This document shows, piece by piece, positions 1 through 9,070 of a stretch of DNA of 47,170 nt. The notes under the pieces were generated by a model. It was not told the origin of the DNA. It did no database searches and saw nothing but the letters and a program-made list of their open reading frames with translations. The translations under genes and the position numbers were made by a program. Positions within the stretch are counted from its first letter, which is position 1. Each line of letters begins with the position of its first letter. This stretch comes from an uncultured Clostridium sp. (GTDB lineage Bacteria; Bacillota; Clostridia; Lachnospirales; Lachnospiraceae), in the NCBI GenBank assembly GCA_947178445.1, contig CAMWYJ010000022.1:1-47170 (forward strand). Reading direction: 5' to 3'.

Positions 1-208
1 ATATATAATTATCCTGATCCACGCCATTTCCACGAAATGCAACTGGCAGGCATAGAAACAAAAAAGAAATACACCAAAATAATTTTTGTGCTTTCAATTC
101 ATTCTTCTCATATACCGCATATTTTTGTGCCAAATAAGCAAAAAAAGTTCCACCTATTATAGAAAACAAATAGATTCCATATGAAATTTTTTCATTAAAC
201 TCTATCAT
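1..208 (-). CDS. EpsG-like polysaccharide polymerase, N-terminal fragment (cut by window edge)
   Basis: An open frame runs off the left edge; 69 residues are visible. It starts at an ATG one base after the flippase stop, with an AAGGAA-like ribosome site inside the end of the flippase gene. The visible part has a hydrophobic segment (about residues 9-27), a charged loop, a second hydrophobic segment (about 44-56) and then the motif FRGNGVDQDNY. An arginine/glycine/aspartate/tyrosine loop after the second membrane span is typical of EpsG/Wzy-type polymerases, which join lipid-linked repeat units on the outer face of the membrane. The position right after a Wzx flippase fits. The family call rests on this short motif and on context; another multi-span membrane protein is possible. 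Confidence 0.6.
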   Translation of the reverse strand, partial: MIEFNEKISYGIYLFSIIGGTFFAYLAQKYAVYEKNELKAQKLFWCISFLFLCLPVAFRGNGVDQDNYI

Positions 209-209
209 A

Positions 210-1640
210 CTATTTACCCGAATATTCCTTAATCTTTTTGAATAACTTCTTTTCCATTTTCAAATTCAGCAAAATATAAATTCCATAAACCAAAAGATAT
301 AAGAAAAAGCCTATTACATTACTACAATACCATGAAATTATCATGAATAATATAATCAGATATACTTCTTGTATAATCTCCCACATGATTTTTTGGTCAA
401 AATAACCAGCTATATAATTCTGGGACATGATACTGCGCAATCCTATGGCCGCTATCATTGAAATGACTATGAAATACATATTGTGTAAAATATATCCACA
501 AAACAAACTAAATATAAAGCTAAACAGAAAAGCAATTACATTATATTGTAATATTTTTCTTTCTTTTCTTAGAACCTTAAAATATGTATTGCACAACAGC
601 TGCATTTTACCATCAAAAATACAAATTGGTAATAACAGACCTAGATATTGTACACTTTCTGAATATTGTGGAAGCCACATTGTCAAAAGAACTTTGATAG
701 GAAAATACAATAAAAATATAATTGGCATAACTACATCTAATATTCTACTTACATCAATATATAATTCTGAAAGTCTGCTATTTGAAACTTGTCTTAAAAA
801 AGGAAATAATACCATACTAACTTGGGATATAAATAAAAGAAAAAAATTTGCAATTGATATAGAAAGTGATAATTTTCCAAAAGTTTCTATTCCCCATAGC
901 TTATCGATCACCATTCGCCCACTACCCAAAATAAGCATACTGGCTATATTAGCAAATGTTAAATTAATCCCAACAGTAATATTTCCCCATATTTCTTTTA
1001 TTACAAGATGAATAGGAGAATTCTTTGAAAAGACAATTTCTTTTCCTTTTTTTATACAATAAATAAGTGAAATGCATTTACTTATTATATAGAAAATAAC
1101 AAAAATTTCAAAACGTTTAACCTTCAGTAACATCAGAAATGTTACAAATATCAAAACAAAAAATCTATCAATTACAACTGAAATTGAAAATAATTTGGTC
1201 TGATTTGTTGCTTGAAAAATATAGCCCAAAAATAATGCAGCATTGGAAACCACAAGATATAGTCCAACAAAAACAAAAACGATACTTCGGTTCATATCAG
1301 TAATATTATATGTTATCATCAAAACTATTATAAAAGAAAAAATTGTCTCAACAATAATTGATATTCTAAACTGTGTACCAAGTAGGTTATAATTTAAATT
1401 ATCATAATCACTACCACCCAATTTTAGATAAATTCCGTCATTCAAGCCAAAATGAAAAAAGCCGACATAACCTGCATAGAATATGAATAATTGCCAATAT
1501 CCAAACTGTTCCACTCCTAATATTTTAGGTACAATCAAGGACATAACAACACTCAGAAGCAAAGAAACCCCTTGTGCAAAAAATGCATATATTATATTAT
1601 TCACCAACTTATTTTTTTTCTTTGTCTGCTGCAAAATCAT
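210..1640 (-). CDS. wzx: Wzx-type polysaccharide flippase
   Basis: An integral membrane protein of about 476 residues with some 12-14 hydrophobic spans, the usual size of the oligosaccharide flippase family (MATE/MOP superfamily). It should move undecaprenyl-linked repeat units from the cytoplasmic to the outer face of the membrane. The N-terminus (KKKNKLVNNIIYAFFAQG) is the basic patch plus first span typical of these proteins. The ATG at 1640 has an AAGGAAG ribosome site just upstream; an in-frame ATG at 1652 has none, so I prefer 1640. It lies between the DegT aminotransferase and the EpsG-like gene, so the repeat unit is probably polymerised by a Wzx/Wzy route. Substrate specificity cannot be read from the sequence. 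Confidence 0.87.
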   Translation of the reverse strand: MILQQTKKKNKLVNNIIYAFFAQGVSLLLSVVMSLIVPKILGVEQFGYWQLFIFYAGYVGFFHFGLNDGIYLKLGGSDYDNLNYNLLGTQFRISIIVETIFSFIIVLMITYNITDMNRSIVFVFVGLYLVVSNAALFLGYIFQATNQTKLFSISVVIDRFFVLIFVTFLMLLKVKRFEIFVIFYIISKCISLIYCIKKGKEIVFSKNSPIHLVIKEIWGNITVGINLTFANIASMLILGSGRMVIDKLWGIETFGKLSLSISIANFFLLFISQVSMVLFPFLRQVSNSRLSELYIDVSRILDVVMPIIFLLYFPIKVLLTMWLPQYSESVQYLGLLLPICIFDGKMQLLCNTYFKVLRKERKILQYNVIAFLFSFIFSLFCGYILHNMYFIVISMIAAIGLRSIMSQNYIAGYFDQKIMWEIIQEVYLIILFMIISWYCSNVIGFFLYLLVYGIYILLNLKMEKKLFKKIKEYSGK

Positions 1641-1662
1641 ATCTTCCTTCATTTTATGGTAT

Positions 1663-2796
1663 TTACTGATTCACAAAATTCGTTACTGCTTGGATAATCG
1701 TCTGCACATCTTCATAAGTCAACTGCATATGCATCGGTAAAGAGATGACATGTTCACTAATATATCTGGCATTCGGACATGTTCCTTCCGCATAACGGTA
1801 CATTCTGTATTCTGTATTATCCACATAGTGAACGCCTGGATAAATTTCCTGCTGATTCAATGCAAGCATCATTTCGTCCCGGTTTTCAACAATAATTTGG
1901 AATAGATGCCTGCTGGATTCACACTCTTTTGGGACCTCTACCAATTTGATTTTATCTCCATATTCCTTAAACCCTTCTGTATACCACCGTGCAATCTGTC
2001 TTCTATATGCATTCTCTTTATCCAAATGTTTTAGCTGTACAATTCCAATTGCAGCCATAATAGAATTGCCATGATATTTATTGCCAACATACTCTACATC
2101 ATATCGCCACTTATAAGTACCACCTGAACTCGTTCTCATATAAGTATCTTTATTAATCCCAAGCCATGTTTTCTTCCTGACGATTGCATCAAGCTTTTCT
2201 TCTTTAAAACATACCATACCACTGTCCGCTGTAGGTAAATTTTTCACTGCCTGAAAAGAATATACAATTGCATCTGCCTGTTTTCCCGGCATTTCTCCTC
2301 TTAACCTTGTTCCCGCCATATGAGCGGCATCTAACACTAATTTTAAATTGTTCTCTTTACAGATTTGGGCAATTTCCTCATAATGTCCTGTATTACCACC
2401 GATACCAACAAACAAAACCGCCTTTGTCTTATCTGTAATTCGTTCTCTCACACTCTTAGGATCCAGACATAACGTATCATCAACATCAGCAAATACTGGC
2501 TTTAAGCCCGCCAATAAAATTGCATGATTAGAGGAAATAAATGTAAGTGGTGTGGTTATTACCTCATCTTCTTCTCCCCATCCATATTCTTCTGCAAAAA
2601 TATCAAACACAAGGTTAAGACCTGCTGTTGCAGAATTTAGAAAATGTGCATGTTCCCACCCTGTATATGCTTTCCAATTCTCCTCAAACTGAACCGTTTT
2701 AAATCCTAAACCAGTCCATCCCTTTTCCAAACACTCACGAATTTCTTCCAAACATCCATCCACATCAAATGTTGGTGTAAACAATTGAATTGCCAT
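1663..2796 (-). CDS. DegT/DnrJ/EryC1-family sugar aminotransferase
   Basis: This 377-residue protein has the fold-type I PLP aminotransferase pattern of the DegT family: substrate loop near NSATAGL (54-60), TTPLTFISSNHA (81-92), the cofactor-pairing Asp in LVLDAAH (Asp156) and the Schiff-base lysine in SFQAVKN (Lys185). Such enzymes move an amino group from glutamate to a keto nucleotide sugar. The stretch after the lysine reads LPTADSGM rather than the usual GEGG-like turn, so it is a diverged subgroup, and it differs clearly from the PglE-like enzyme at 13101-14228. The start has an AGGAG ribosome site. It lies between a GT2 gene and the flippase, so it probably makes a second amino sugar or an amino substituent for the capsule. 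The exact substrate is unknown. Confidence 0.85.
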   Translation of the reverse strand: MAIQLFTPTFDVDGCLEEIRECLEKGWTGLGFKTVQFEENWKAYTGWEHAHFLNSATAGLNLVFDIFAEEYGWGEEDEVITTPLTFISSNHAILLAGLKPVFADVDDTLCLDPKSVRERITDKTKAVLFVGIGGNTGHYEEIAQICKENNLKLVLDAAHMAGTRLRGEMPGKQADAIVYSFQAVKNLPTADSGMVCFKEEKLDAIVRKKTWLGINKDTYMRTSSGGTYKWRYDVEYVGNKYHGNSIMAAIGIVQLKHLDKENAYRRQIARWYTEGFKEYGDKIKLVEVPKECESSRHLFQIIVENRDEMMLALNQQEIYPGVHYVDNTEYRMYRYAEGTCPNARYISEHVISLPMHMQLTYEDVQTIIQAVTNFVNQ

Positions 2797-2814
2797 TTTA
2801 TTTTTCTCCTTTCA

Positions 2815-3795
2815 TTAATTGCTTTTTATTTTTCTATAGAAATTTCCTAATCCTTTATTCATATTATGCGCATAAGCCCAATCACCTAAATACATTGATA
2901 TCCCTGAATAATACGAAATATACTTTAAGAGTGTAATATATGTGAAAAAATTCGGCTTGTTCAAATATTTTAATCTTTTTTCCTGCATTTTGATTGTATT
3001 CTCTATGATTGCAAGTTTTTGATTCTCTAACCCATCTTCTCTCTCATATTGCAATACTTTATTTAACCATTGTATATTTGACTTTATATCATTTATTCTC
3101 CTATCTAAGTTAGATGCACCAAAACTTGCATTCATTATAACTCCACTGGTATTGTTTTCATGCATTCTGTATTGAATTACAGGAAAATCTACTAAGACAG
3201 TCCCGTCTAAAATTTCACCTAAACGGCAAGATTGTGCATCATGTCCAAAGTTCACTTCTCCTATCGCTATTAACATATTCGCAAGTCTCCTTGAAATACA
3301 CATCACGCATCCCAATAGAATCAATGTGTTAAATTTTTTAGAAAAAGAAAATCTTTTTTTCGAATATTCCTGCAGTCCCTCGCTATACTCCTTTTGTTTT
3401 TCAAATTCCTTTCCTTCTCCATCTACTCGGATCAATGTACCTGCCAGACAGTGTATCTGCTTTGATTTTTCCATTATACCTGCCATCTTTTCAATCTTAT
3501 GTGTTAGCCAAATATCATCCTGATCACTAAAAAAAATAACATCTCCTGAAATATATTGCAAACCCTCTATAAAATTTCTCCGCCATCCTTTATTTTCCTT
3601 ATTCTGATATAGTGTCCAATTTACCAGTCCATTTTTATAAATAAACTCCTTTATTATATCTACCGTCTGATCCTTTGAGCAATCATCACATATTATTACT
3701 TCATCTGCCTGCCGTGATTGCAGCCGGATGGATTCTAACTGTTCATATATATATTTTTCTCCATTATAAGTCGTCATCAATACAGATACTTTCAT
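2815..3795 (-). CDS. Glycosyltransferase family 2 (rhamnosyltransferase-like)
   Basis: A 326-residue inverting GT-A enzyme. The start is the ATG giving MKVSVLMTTYNGEKYI, the standard GT2 beginning; a longer in-frame reading would run into the upstream gene, and the chosen ATG follows an AGGAG site. Visible motifs are ICDDCSKDQT (nucleotide-binding Asp) and FFSDQDDIW, the DxD-containing metal-binding loop shared with many O-antigen and capsule GT2 enzymes. The C-terminal third is helical and probably contacts the membrane. It should add one sugar to the lipid-linked repeat unit on the cytoplasmic side. It starts 7 bases after the stop of the preceding glycosyltransferase. Donor and acceptor cannot be told from the sequence. 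Confidence 0.88.
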   Translation of the reverse strand: MKVSVLMTTYNGEKYIYEQLESIRLQSRQADEVIICDDCSKDQTVDIIKEFIYKNGLVNWTLYQNKENKGWRRNFIEGLQYISGDVIFFSDQDDIWLTHKIEKMAGIMEKSKQIHCLAGTLIRVDGEGKEFEKQKEYSEGLQEYSKKRFSFSKKFNTLILLGCVMCISRRLANMLIAIGEVNFGHDAQSCRLGEILDGTVLVDFPVIQYRMHENNTSGVIMNASFGASNLDRRINDIKSNIQWLNKVLQYEREDGLENQKLAIIENTIKMQEKRLKYLNKPNFFTYITLLKYISYYSGISMYLGDWAYAHNMNKGLGNFYRKIKSN

Positions 3796-3802
3796 CCTAT
3801 TG

Positions 3803-4921
3803 CTACTCCTGTTCCAGTTTTTCTTTCCATACTTGAAGATTTTTTGTATAGGAAAAGAACTCATCACAGCGTTTTCTCGCTGCAAGGCTATAATGATTCC
3901 ATACGCTATAATCCAAAGCAAGTTTTACAATTGCATCAACCCAACCGCTTTTATCCTCAATATCTTTAACTAATATTCCTGAATCTTCTCCAGCAACATT
4001 GTAATTCCAACCTACAGCTGAGGCTATTACTGGTAAGTCTGCAGTCAAATACTGCACCAATTTAAAGCCGCCCTTACCCCTGTTAAACTCATTATCTATT
4101 AACGGCATAATACCGATATGTGACTCGGCAATAATTCGAGCCGCGCCATCCCTGGTCCAGACAATATTTTTCACCTGCAAAAACTGATGTTGTGCAATAT
4201 AAGGTTCGTTACATACAATCCTTAATTCTAGCGTTTTATCATACTTTTCTTTTAATATTTTAGCTGCCTGCTCTAACTCATATGTTATATAATACATGTT
4301 CGGTAAATTAGATGATGTGGCAACCCAAACCAGATAAATCTCCTTTTGATACTTTTCTTTCTGCTGCTGTTTTGCACCTTCCACCAAATTCCTTGTAATA
4401 TCTCCGTCTGCTTGTGGAATAAACGAAACTCTTTTCCAACATTCCTGGGGTAACGTCTCTTTCAAATAATCATGTGTAACCATTATCTCATCTGCATTTT
4501 TACATAATAAACCCCACTCCCTTGCAGATATTTCACCCATTTTAATATTATCATCAAAGGTCCAGATAACCTTTCTGTTCTGCAACAATTTCTTATATAT
4601 GCCAACAAATATTCTCGGCATTTTCTGTGGGAACAGTTCTCGACAGATTACAATAATATCCGGTTTTTCCACCTGAATATCTCTTATCATAAATCGCACT
4701 ACATTTACACATTGCACTATAAATAATGTACCCTTACGTATTATATTACCTATTCCATGCCGGAAACAGGGTTTCATAAACAAACGGAAAAGGCGATTTG
4801 GCCAAAGACCATACACACTTCCATTAAACGATTTTATCCCTCTTATATACTGTGTAATGCTGTAATATGCACTTGGAGAATCAATTGTATTTTTCATATA
4901 AATACTAACTTTTTTTTTCAT
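3803..4921 (-). CDS. GT-B glycosyltransferase (group 1 / GT4-like)
   Basis: About 372 residues. The start taken is MKKKVSIYMKN, preceded by AGGAT and lying just after the stop of the epimerase gene; an upstream in-frame ATG would overlap that gene by about 100 bases and add no recognisable sequence. The C-terminal half carries the GT-B donor-site pattern: GIMPLID, then RGKGGFKLVQYLTADLPVIAS, with lysine and tyrosine in place of the classic EX7E glutamates. This variant is seen in several capsule GT1/GT4 proteins. It should transfer a sugar during repeat-unit assembly at the cytoplasmic membrane. Its place among the WbpO/WbpP, GT4 and GT2 genes makes it part of the same assembly line. Specificity is unknown. 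Confidence 0.8.
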   Translation of the reverse strand: MKKKVSIYMKNTIDSPSAYYSITQYIRGIKSFNGSVYGLWPNRLFRLFMKPCFRHGIGNIIRKGTLFIVQCVNVVRFMIRDIQVEKPDIIVICRELFPQKMPRIFVGIYKKLLQNRKVIWTFDDNIKMGEISAREWGLLCKNADEIMVTHDYLKETLPQECWKRVSFIPQADGDITRNLVEGAKQQQKEKYQKEIYLVWVATSSNLPNMYYITYELEQAAKILKEKYDKTLELRIVCNEPYIAQHQFLQVKNIVWTRDGAARIIAESHIGIMPLIDNEFNRGKGGFKLVQYLTADLPVIASAVGWNYNVAGEDSGILVKDIEDKSGWVDAIVKLALDYSVWNHYSLAARKRCDEFFSYTKNLQVWKEKLEQE

Positions 4922-4934
4922 AACGCATATTATC

Positions 4935-5909
4935 CTACAAATTTTCCTTATACCAGGAAATTGCAGCCTCAATTCCTTTCTCAAAATCCCAGTCCGGACT
5001 ATATCCAAGTAACTCTTTTGCCTTTGTGATATCTGCATTGGAATGCTTTATATCTCCCGGTCTGTCAGGTCCAAAATTCGGTTCACATTCCACATTTAAT
5101 GCCTTACATAAATCATAATAGATGTCAATTAAATATTCTCTTCCTCCATATGCTACATTAAATGCTTGTCCAGCAACTTCACCAGATGCCTGACAAGCTT
5201 TCAAATTTGCTTCAATTACATTTTCAATATAAGTGAAATCCCTGGATTGCTTTCCATCTCCATTAATGGTAGGTGTCTCACCATTCATCAACATTTTAAT
5301 AAATTTCGGAATCACTGCCGCATAAGCACCATCCGGATCTTGACGGCGTCCAAATACATTAAAATACCGCAAACCATACGTATCCAAATTATACAATTTT
5401 TTATAAAGTTTGCCATATTCCTCATCTACCCTCTTTGTAAGCGCATATGGTGATAATAAGTTACCCTCCTGTCCTTCTTTCTTTGGCAAAACCGGGTGAT
5501 CTCCATATACGGAAGAACTAGAAGCATATACAAATTTTTTAACCCCCTGTTTTCTTGCTGCTTCCATCATATTTAATGTTCCACGTATATTAACCTCTTC
5601 ATAATATAACGGCATTTCAATACTTCTTGGAACACTCCCCCAAGCTGCTTGATTTAGAACATAATCAACTCCCTTACATGCCTCAATACAGGTATCCAAA
5701 TTTGTGATATCACCTTCTATAAAAGTGTATCTTTCATTATCAATGAATAAATCAATATTTTCTCTTTTTCCAGTTGAAAGATTGTCCAGACAGCGCACAT
5801 AGTATCCCATATTCAAAAGAGCTTCACATAGATTGGAACCTATAAATCCGGCTCCTCCTGTTACAAGAAACACACTGTCTTGTTCAAACTTCACATTTTC
5901 ATATCCCAT
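4935..5909 (-). CDS. wbpP: UDP-N-acetylglucosamine 4-epimerase, WbpP-like
   Basis: A 324-residue extended short-chain dehydrogenase. The N-terminal NAD site VTGGAGFIGSNL is at about residues 15-26, the catalytic Ser-Tyr-Lys set appears as ASSSSVYG and SPYALTKR, and the motifs QAAWGSVPRS, GRRQDPDGAYAAVIPKF and SRDFTYIEN closely match WbpP/TviC/Gne enzymes that interconvert UDP-GlcNAc and UDP-GalNAc. The start is chosen by an excellent GGAGG site six bases upstream and sits one base after the stop of the dehydrogenase gene, implying translational coupling. In Pseudomonas O6 and in Vi-antigen loci the same pair of enzymes makes UDP-GalNAc and UDP-GalNAcA, which is the likely role here. A plain UDP-galactose epimerase is less likely given the WbpP-specific motifs. 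Confidence 0.88.
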   Translation of the reverse strand: MGYENVKFEQDSVFLVTGGAGFIGSNLCEALLNMGYYVRCLDNLSTGKRENIDLFIDNERYTFIEGDITNLDTCIEACKGVDYVLNQAAWGSVPRSIEMPLYYEEVNIRGTLNMMEAARKQGVKKFVYASSSSVYGDHPVLPKKEGQEGNLLSPYALTKRVDEEYGKLYKKLYNLDTYGLRYFNVFGRRQDPDGAYAAVIPKFIKMLMNGETPTINGDGKQSRDFTYIENVIEANLKACQASGEVAGQAFNVAYGGREYLIDIYYDLCKALNVECEPNFGPDRPGDIKHSNADITKAKELLGYSPDWDFEKGIEAAISWYKENL

Positions 5910-5910
5910 T

Positions 5911-7230
5911 TTACAACCTCCAATATAGATACCCTGCATCTTCATATTCTTTCTTATTAAGCAAACCCTTAATATCAATTAATACCTTTTGGGCATTCTT
6001 TTTATTATACATGGAATCAATATTTTCCATTCTCATATCCAAATACTTGGTATGTGCTACTGCTAAGATAACTGCATCCAAATCCTTAAACATATTTTCA
6101 TCTACAAATGTCACTCCATACTCTCTTTCTGCCTCTGCTGCATCCGCAGTAGAATCAGATATCATCGGTTCAATTGTATACTCTTTCAGTTCATTTACAA
6201 TATCAATAATTCTTGTATTACGAGTGTCCGGACAGTTCTCCTTAAAGGTAAATCCTAAAATTCCGACTTTTGCATCTTTCACTCTGATTCCTGCTTTAAT
6301 CAAAGATTTCACTAAATTCTCGACTACATATTTTCCCATATCATCATTTATCGTTCTGCCGGAAAGAATAATCCTTGAATGGTATCCTAATTGTTCGGCC
6401 TTATATGTCAAATAATAAGGATCCACCCCAATACAATGACCTCCTACTAACCCCGGAGCAAAGTTTAAGAAATTCCATTTTGTTCCCGCTGCCTCTAATA
6501 CCGCTTTTGTGTCAATTCCCAGTTTATTGAAAATAATGGATAACTCATTCATAAAAGCAATATTAATATCTCTTTGAGAATTTTCAATCACTTTCGCTGC
6601 TTCTGCCACTTTAATGCTTTCTGCCCTGTGCACTCCTGCTTCCACAACTAATTCATAAACTTTTGCAACAATATCCAATGTCTCTTCATCCATTCCGGAT
6701 ACAATTTTAACAATTGTTTCCAGTCTGTGGACTTTATCTCCCGGATTAATTCGCTCCGGTGAGTAAGCAATCTTAAAATCCGTACCACACTTCAAACCAG
6801 ATTCTTCTTCCAAAATAGGAACACAGATTTCTTCTGTTACCCCTGGATAAACCGTAGATTCATAGACAACAATCGAACCCTTTGTCAGATTCCGTCCTAA
6901 AACATGACTTGCACCTTCTACAGGTGTCAAATCTGGTGTATGATCACGATTTACTGGAGTTGGAACTGCAACAATATGGAATTTCGCCTCCTTCAGTCGT
7001 TTTTCATCGTCTGTAAAATCAACGGTAGTATGTTTAATCACATCATCACCGACTTCTTTTGTCGGATCAATACCGGAACGATATAATTCAATTTTTTGTT
7101 TGTTCACATCAAAGCCTATTACATCTACCTTTTTAGCAAAAGAAACCGCAATTGGCATTCCAACATATCCCAATCCTACCAACGATATCTTTTCCTTCTT
7201 AGCAACAATATCCTCATACAAATTACCCAT
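5911..7230 (-). CDS. wbpO: UDP-N-acetyl-hexosamine 6-dehydrogenase, WbpO/TviB-like
   Basis: A 439-residue UDP-sugar dehydrogenase. It has the N-terminal NAD site VGLGYVGMPIA, the motif SPERINPGDK typical of the N-acetyl-sugar branch (the UDP-glucose branch has SPEFLREG), the helix motif AEAAKVIENSQRDINIA and the catalytic cysteine in LVGGHCIGVDPYYL. The C-terminal domain has GFTFKENCPDTRNT. It should oxidise UDP-GalNAc or UDP-GlcNAc at C6 in two NAD-dependent steps to a uronic acid. It overlaps the end of the upstream GT4 gene by 8 bases and is followed after one base by the WbpP-like epimerase, so UDP-GalNAcA is the most likely product. It is clearly different from the UDP-glucose dehydrogenase at 16128-17330. 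Confidence 0.9.
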   Translation of the reverse strand: MGNLYEDIVAKKEKISLVGLGYVGMPIAVSFAKKVDVIGFDVNKQKIELYRSGIDPTKEVGDDVIKHTTVDFTDDEKRLKEAKFHIVAVPTPVNRDHTPDLTPVEGASHVLGRNLTKGSIVVYESTVYPGVTEEICVPILEEESGLKCGTDFKIAYSPERINPGDKVHRLETIVKIVSGMDEETLDIVAKVYELVVEAGVHRAESIKVAEAAKVIENSQRDINIAFMNELSIIFNKLGIDTKAVLEAAGTKWNFLNFAPGLVGGHCIGVDPYYLTYKAEQLGYHSRIILSGRTINDDMGKYVVENLVKSLIKAGIRVKDAKVGILGFTFKENCPDTRNTRIIDIVNELKEYTIEPMISDSTADAAEAEREYGVTFVDENMFKDLDAVILAVAHTKYLDMRMENIDSMYNKKNAQKVLIDIKGLLNKKEYEDAGYLYWRL

Positions 7231-8335
7231 TATCTCGTTCCTCCTGATTTAAAATAACATTTATTTGTTCTAAATATTTACCTATAATGATATTTCTGTC
7301 AAACTCTCGTTCCATCTTCTCACGCCCCCTTATGCCCATGGCTTTCTTTTCTTCATAAGGCAGAGATAGAAACCGTTCTATTATTCTTTTCATATCTTCA
7401 ACATCTTTTACTTTAAATGAGAAACCACTGATACCCTCATCAAGGGTTTCCATGCATCCTGGTATTGCTGATGCCAAAACTGGTCGTCCGGTCGATGCTG
7501 CCTCTAATAAAACATTTGACATTCCCTCAAAATAAGAAGGCATGATGACCGCATGTGCCTTTTTTATAAATGCATGTACATCATCCTGTTGTCCAAAATA
7601 TTTTATGTTTCCATCCTTTTCATTTTGCCCAATTATTTCTGCATAATTCTCCTCATATGGACCAACAATCTGAAACTCAACATTTTCTTTTTCTTTCTTT
7701 ATTTTCCTCGCTGCTTCTAAAAGCTCCCCAACACCTTTCGCTTCCATTACTCTTCCAATAAATAAAATCCGAATCGTTCCATCCTCCGGATAAGTTTCAA
7801 ATAAATGTTGATTTAGATTGACTCCGGAACCCGGCAGCAGAATAGAATTGCCACATTTTATCTTATGATTCACAAAAAATTGCCGATTCTTTTCATTTTG
7901 AAAAAAGGTAACACTCGTTTTCTTTAACGCAGCCTTATATAAAATAATAGTCAAGCGCTGTAAAACACCGGGATTTTCTAAAGCCATTCCTAAACCCGTT
8001 ATATTCACCATATAGGGAACTTTTTGCCATCTACACGCAAGACCACCATATATATTCGGTTTAATTGTATAAGTCAAAACAATATCCGGTTTTTCATTCT
8101 TTATAAGCTGACGGTAAAAAAACAACAGTTTTAAATCCTTAAACGGATTTTTGCCTCTCCGCTCCATTACAGAACAAATATATGTGCATCCGATTTCTTT
8201 CAATTTCGGAATATACTCCCCCTCGGGTAACGATATCACAACATCATATCCCTTTTGAATTAGGGTTTCCAAAAGTTCTCTTCTAAACTTATAAAGGCCC
8301 ATATCATTATTTGCCAAAATCAAAACCTTTTTCAT
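7223..8335 (-). CDS. GT4 glycosyltransferase
   Basis: A 370-residue GT-B enzyme with a complete GT4 layout. The N-terminal acceptor domain starts MKKVLILANNDMGLYKFR and holds the loop TYTIKPNIYGGLA and the motif VNITGLGMALENPG, common in capsule GT4 proteins of the CapM/WcaA group. The donor domain starts near IRILFIGRVMEAKGVGELLEA and ends with the EX7E-type motif FEGMSNVLLEAASTGRPVLAS. Because it retains configuration it probably adds an alpha-linked sugar, possibly the second sugar on the lipid carrier. It overlaps the acetyltransferase upstream by four bases (ATGA) and the dehydrogenase downstream by eight, so it is tightly co-translated. The donor is not identifiable. Confidence 0.9.
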   Translation of the reverse strand: MKKVLILANNDMGLYKFRRELLETLIQKGYDVVISLPEGEYIPKLKEIGCTYICSVMERRGKNPFKDLKLLFFYRQLIKNEKPDIVLTYTIKPNIYGGLACRWQKVPYMVNITGLGMALENPGVLQRLTIILYKAALKKTSVTFFQNEKNRQFFVNHKIKCGNSILLPGSGVNLNQHLFETYPEDGTIRILFIGRVMEAKGVGELLEAARKIKKEKENVEFQIVGPYEENYAEIIGQNEKDGNIKYFGQQDDVHAFIKKAHAVIMPSYFEGMSNVLLEAASTGRPVLASAIPGCMETLDEGISGFSFKVKDVEDMKRIIERFLSLPYEEKKAMGIRGREKMEREFDRNIIIGKYLEQINVILNQEERDNG

Positions 8336-8973
8336 TTTACTCTCCTTGCAGGACTTCCAACATATGTGCCTGCCTCTGTAATATCTCTGATCACCACTGT
8401 TCCCGCACCTATGATTACATTATCATCTAATTGAATCCCCTGAATAATTTGCGTTCCTGTTCCGATTTCCAAGACTTCCCCTGTCTTTACAAATCCAGAA
8501 ATATTAACATTTGGATATGCCATAACAAAATTATGGATATCAGCATCATGTCCAACAGTACAGTTCCAATCAAAAGTACAAAAATCTCCAATGGTAACAT
8601 TTGTTGATATCACGCTACCAGCACAAATTATGTTTCCTCTCCCTATAGCAGCTGTATCTGATATAATCGCAGTCGGGTCCACTAAATTAGGAAATGTGAT
8701 ATTTTCTTTTTTTATCAATTTATTTACGAGTTTTTGCCGAATAACAGAATTGCCAATTGCACATACAACATGAACAGGCTGGTCTATATCCTGTAAAAAT
8801 GAAACATCTCCCAAAACCTTATATCCATTAATCTCTGTTCCTTTGGCAATACCATCATCGATATATCCCAATATATTCCATTTATCACCCGCTACTTGGG
8901 TATTGATTCGTTCAATCAGCCATTGCACTTCTCTTCCAAACCCACCGGCTCCAATAATTATAATATCTCTCAT
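8332..8973 (-). CDS. NeuD/PglD-family sugar O/N-acetyltransferase
   Basis: A 213-residue protein with the two parts of the NeuD/PglD family: an N-terminal nucleotide-sugar domain starting IIIGAGGFGREVQWLI, then a left-handed beta-helix of hexapeptide repeats from about residue 95. The histidine in CTVGHDADIH sits where PglD has its catalytic base, and the C-terminus ends in GTYVGSPARRVK, the usual acetyl-CoA loop. It could N-acetylate the 4-amino sugar made by the PglF/PglE-like enzymes (completing a bacillosamine pathway) or O-acetylate another sugar. It is the first gene of its transcription unit, with GGAG six bases before the ATG and a good promoter upstream. A GNAT protein at 11938 competes for the PglD role. 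Confidence 0.87.
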   Translation of the reverse strand: MRDIIIIGAGGFGREVQWLIERINTQVAGDKWNILGYIDDGIAKGTEINGYKVLGDVSFLQDIDQPVHVVCAIGNSVIRQKLVNKLIKKENITFPNLVDPTAIISDTAAIGRGNIICAGSVISTNVTIGDFCTFDWNCTVGHDADIHNFVMAYPNVNISGFVKTGEVLEIGTGTQIIQGIQLDDNVIIGAGTVVIRDITEAGTYVGSPARRVK

Positions 8974-9008
8974 TTTTTACTCCAATTTCTTCCAGTCCGA
9001 CTTTGTAT

Positions 9009-9037
9009 AGTATACTACTATTACATAGAAATATCAA
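9009..9037 (-). promoter_or_regulatory. Sigma-A-type promoter for the left capsule block
   Basis: On the minus strand a TTGATA -35 box and a TATACT -10 box are separated by exactly 17 bases, with a start point expected near 9002, about 30 bases before the acetyltransferase ATG. The spacing and match are near consensus. No terminator with a U-run follows the rhamnosidase stop just upstream, so readthrough from the previous block probably also occurs. Confidence 0.8.
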
Positions 9038-9070
9038 ATATAACTTTGGGAAAAGCATATCTTTACTTCC

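Noticed and set aside
427-1011. A 194-residue plus-strand frame opposite the flippase
   Set aside because: It is antisense to a clear membrane protein, is biased in composition by the AT-rich complement, has no ribosome site and resembles no family.
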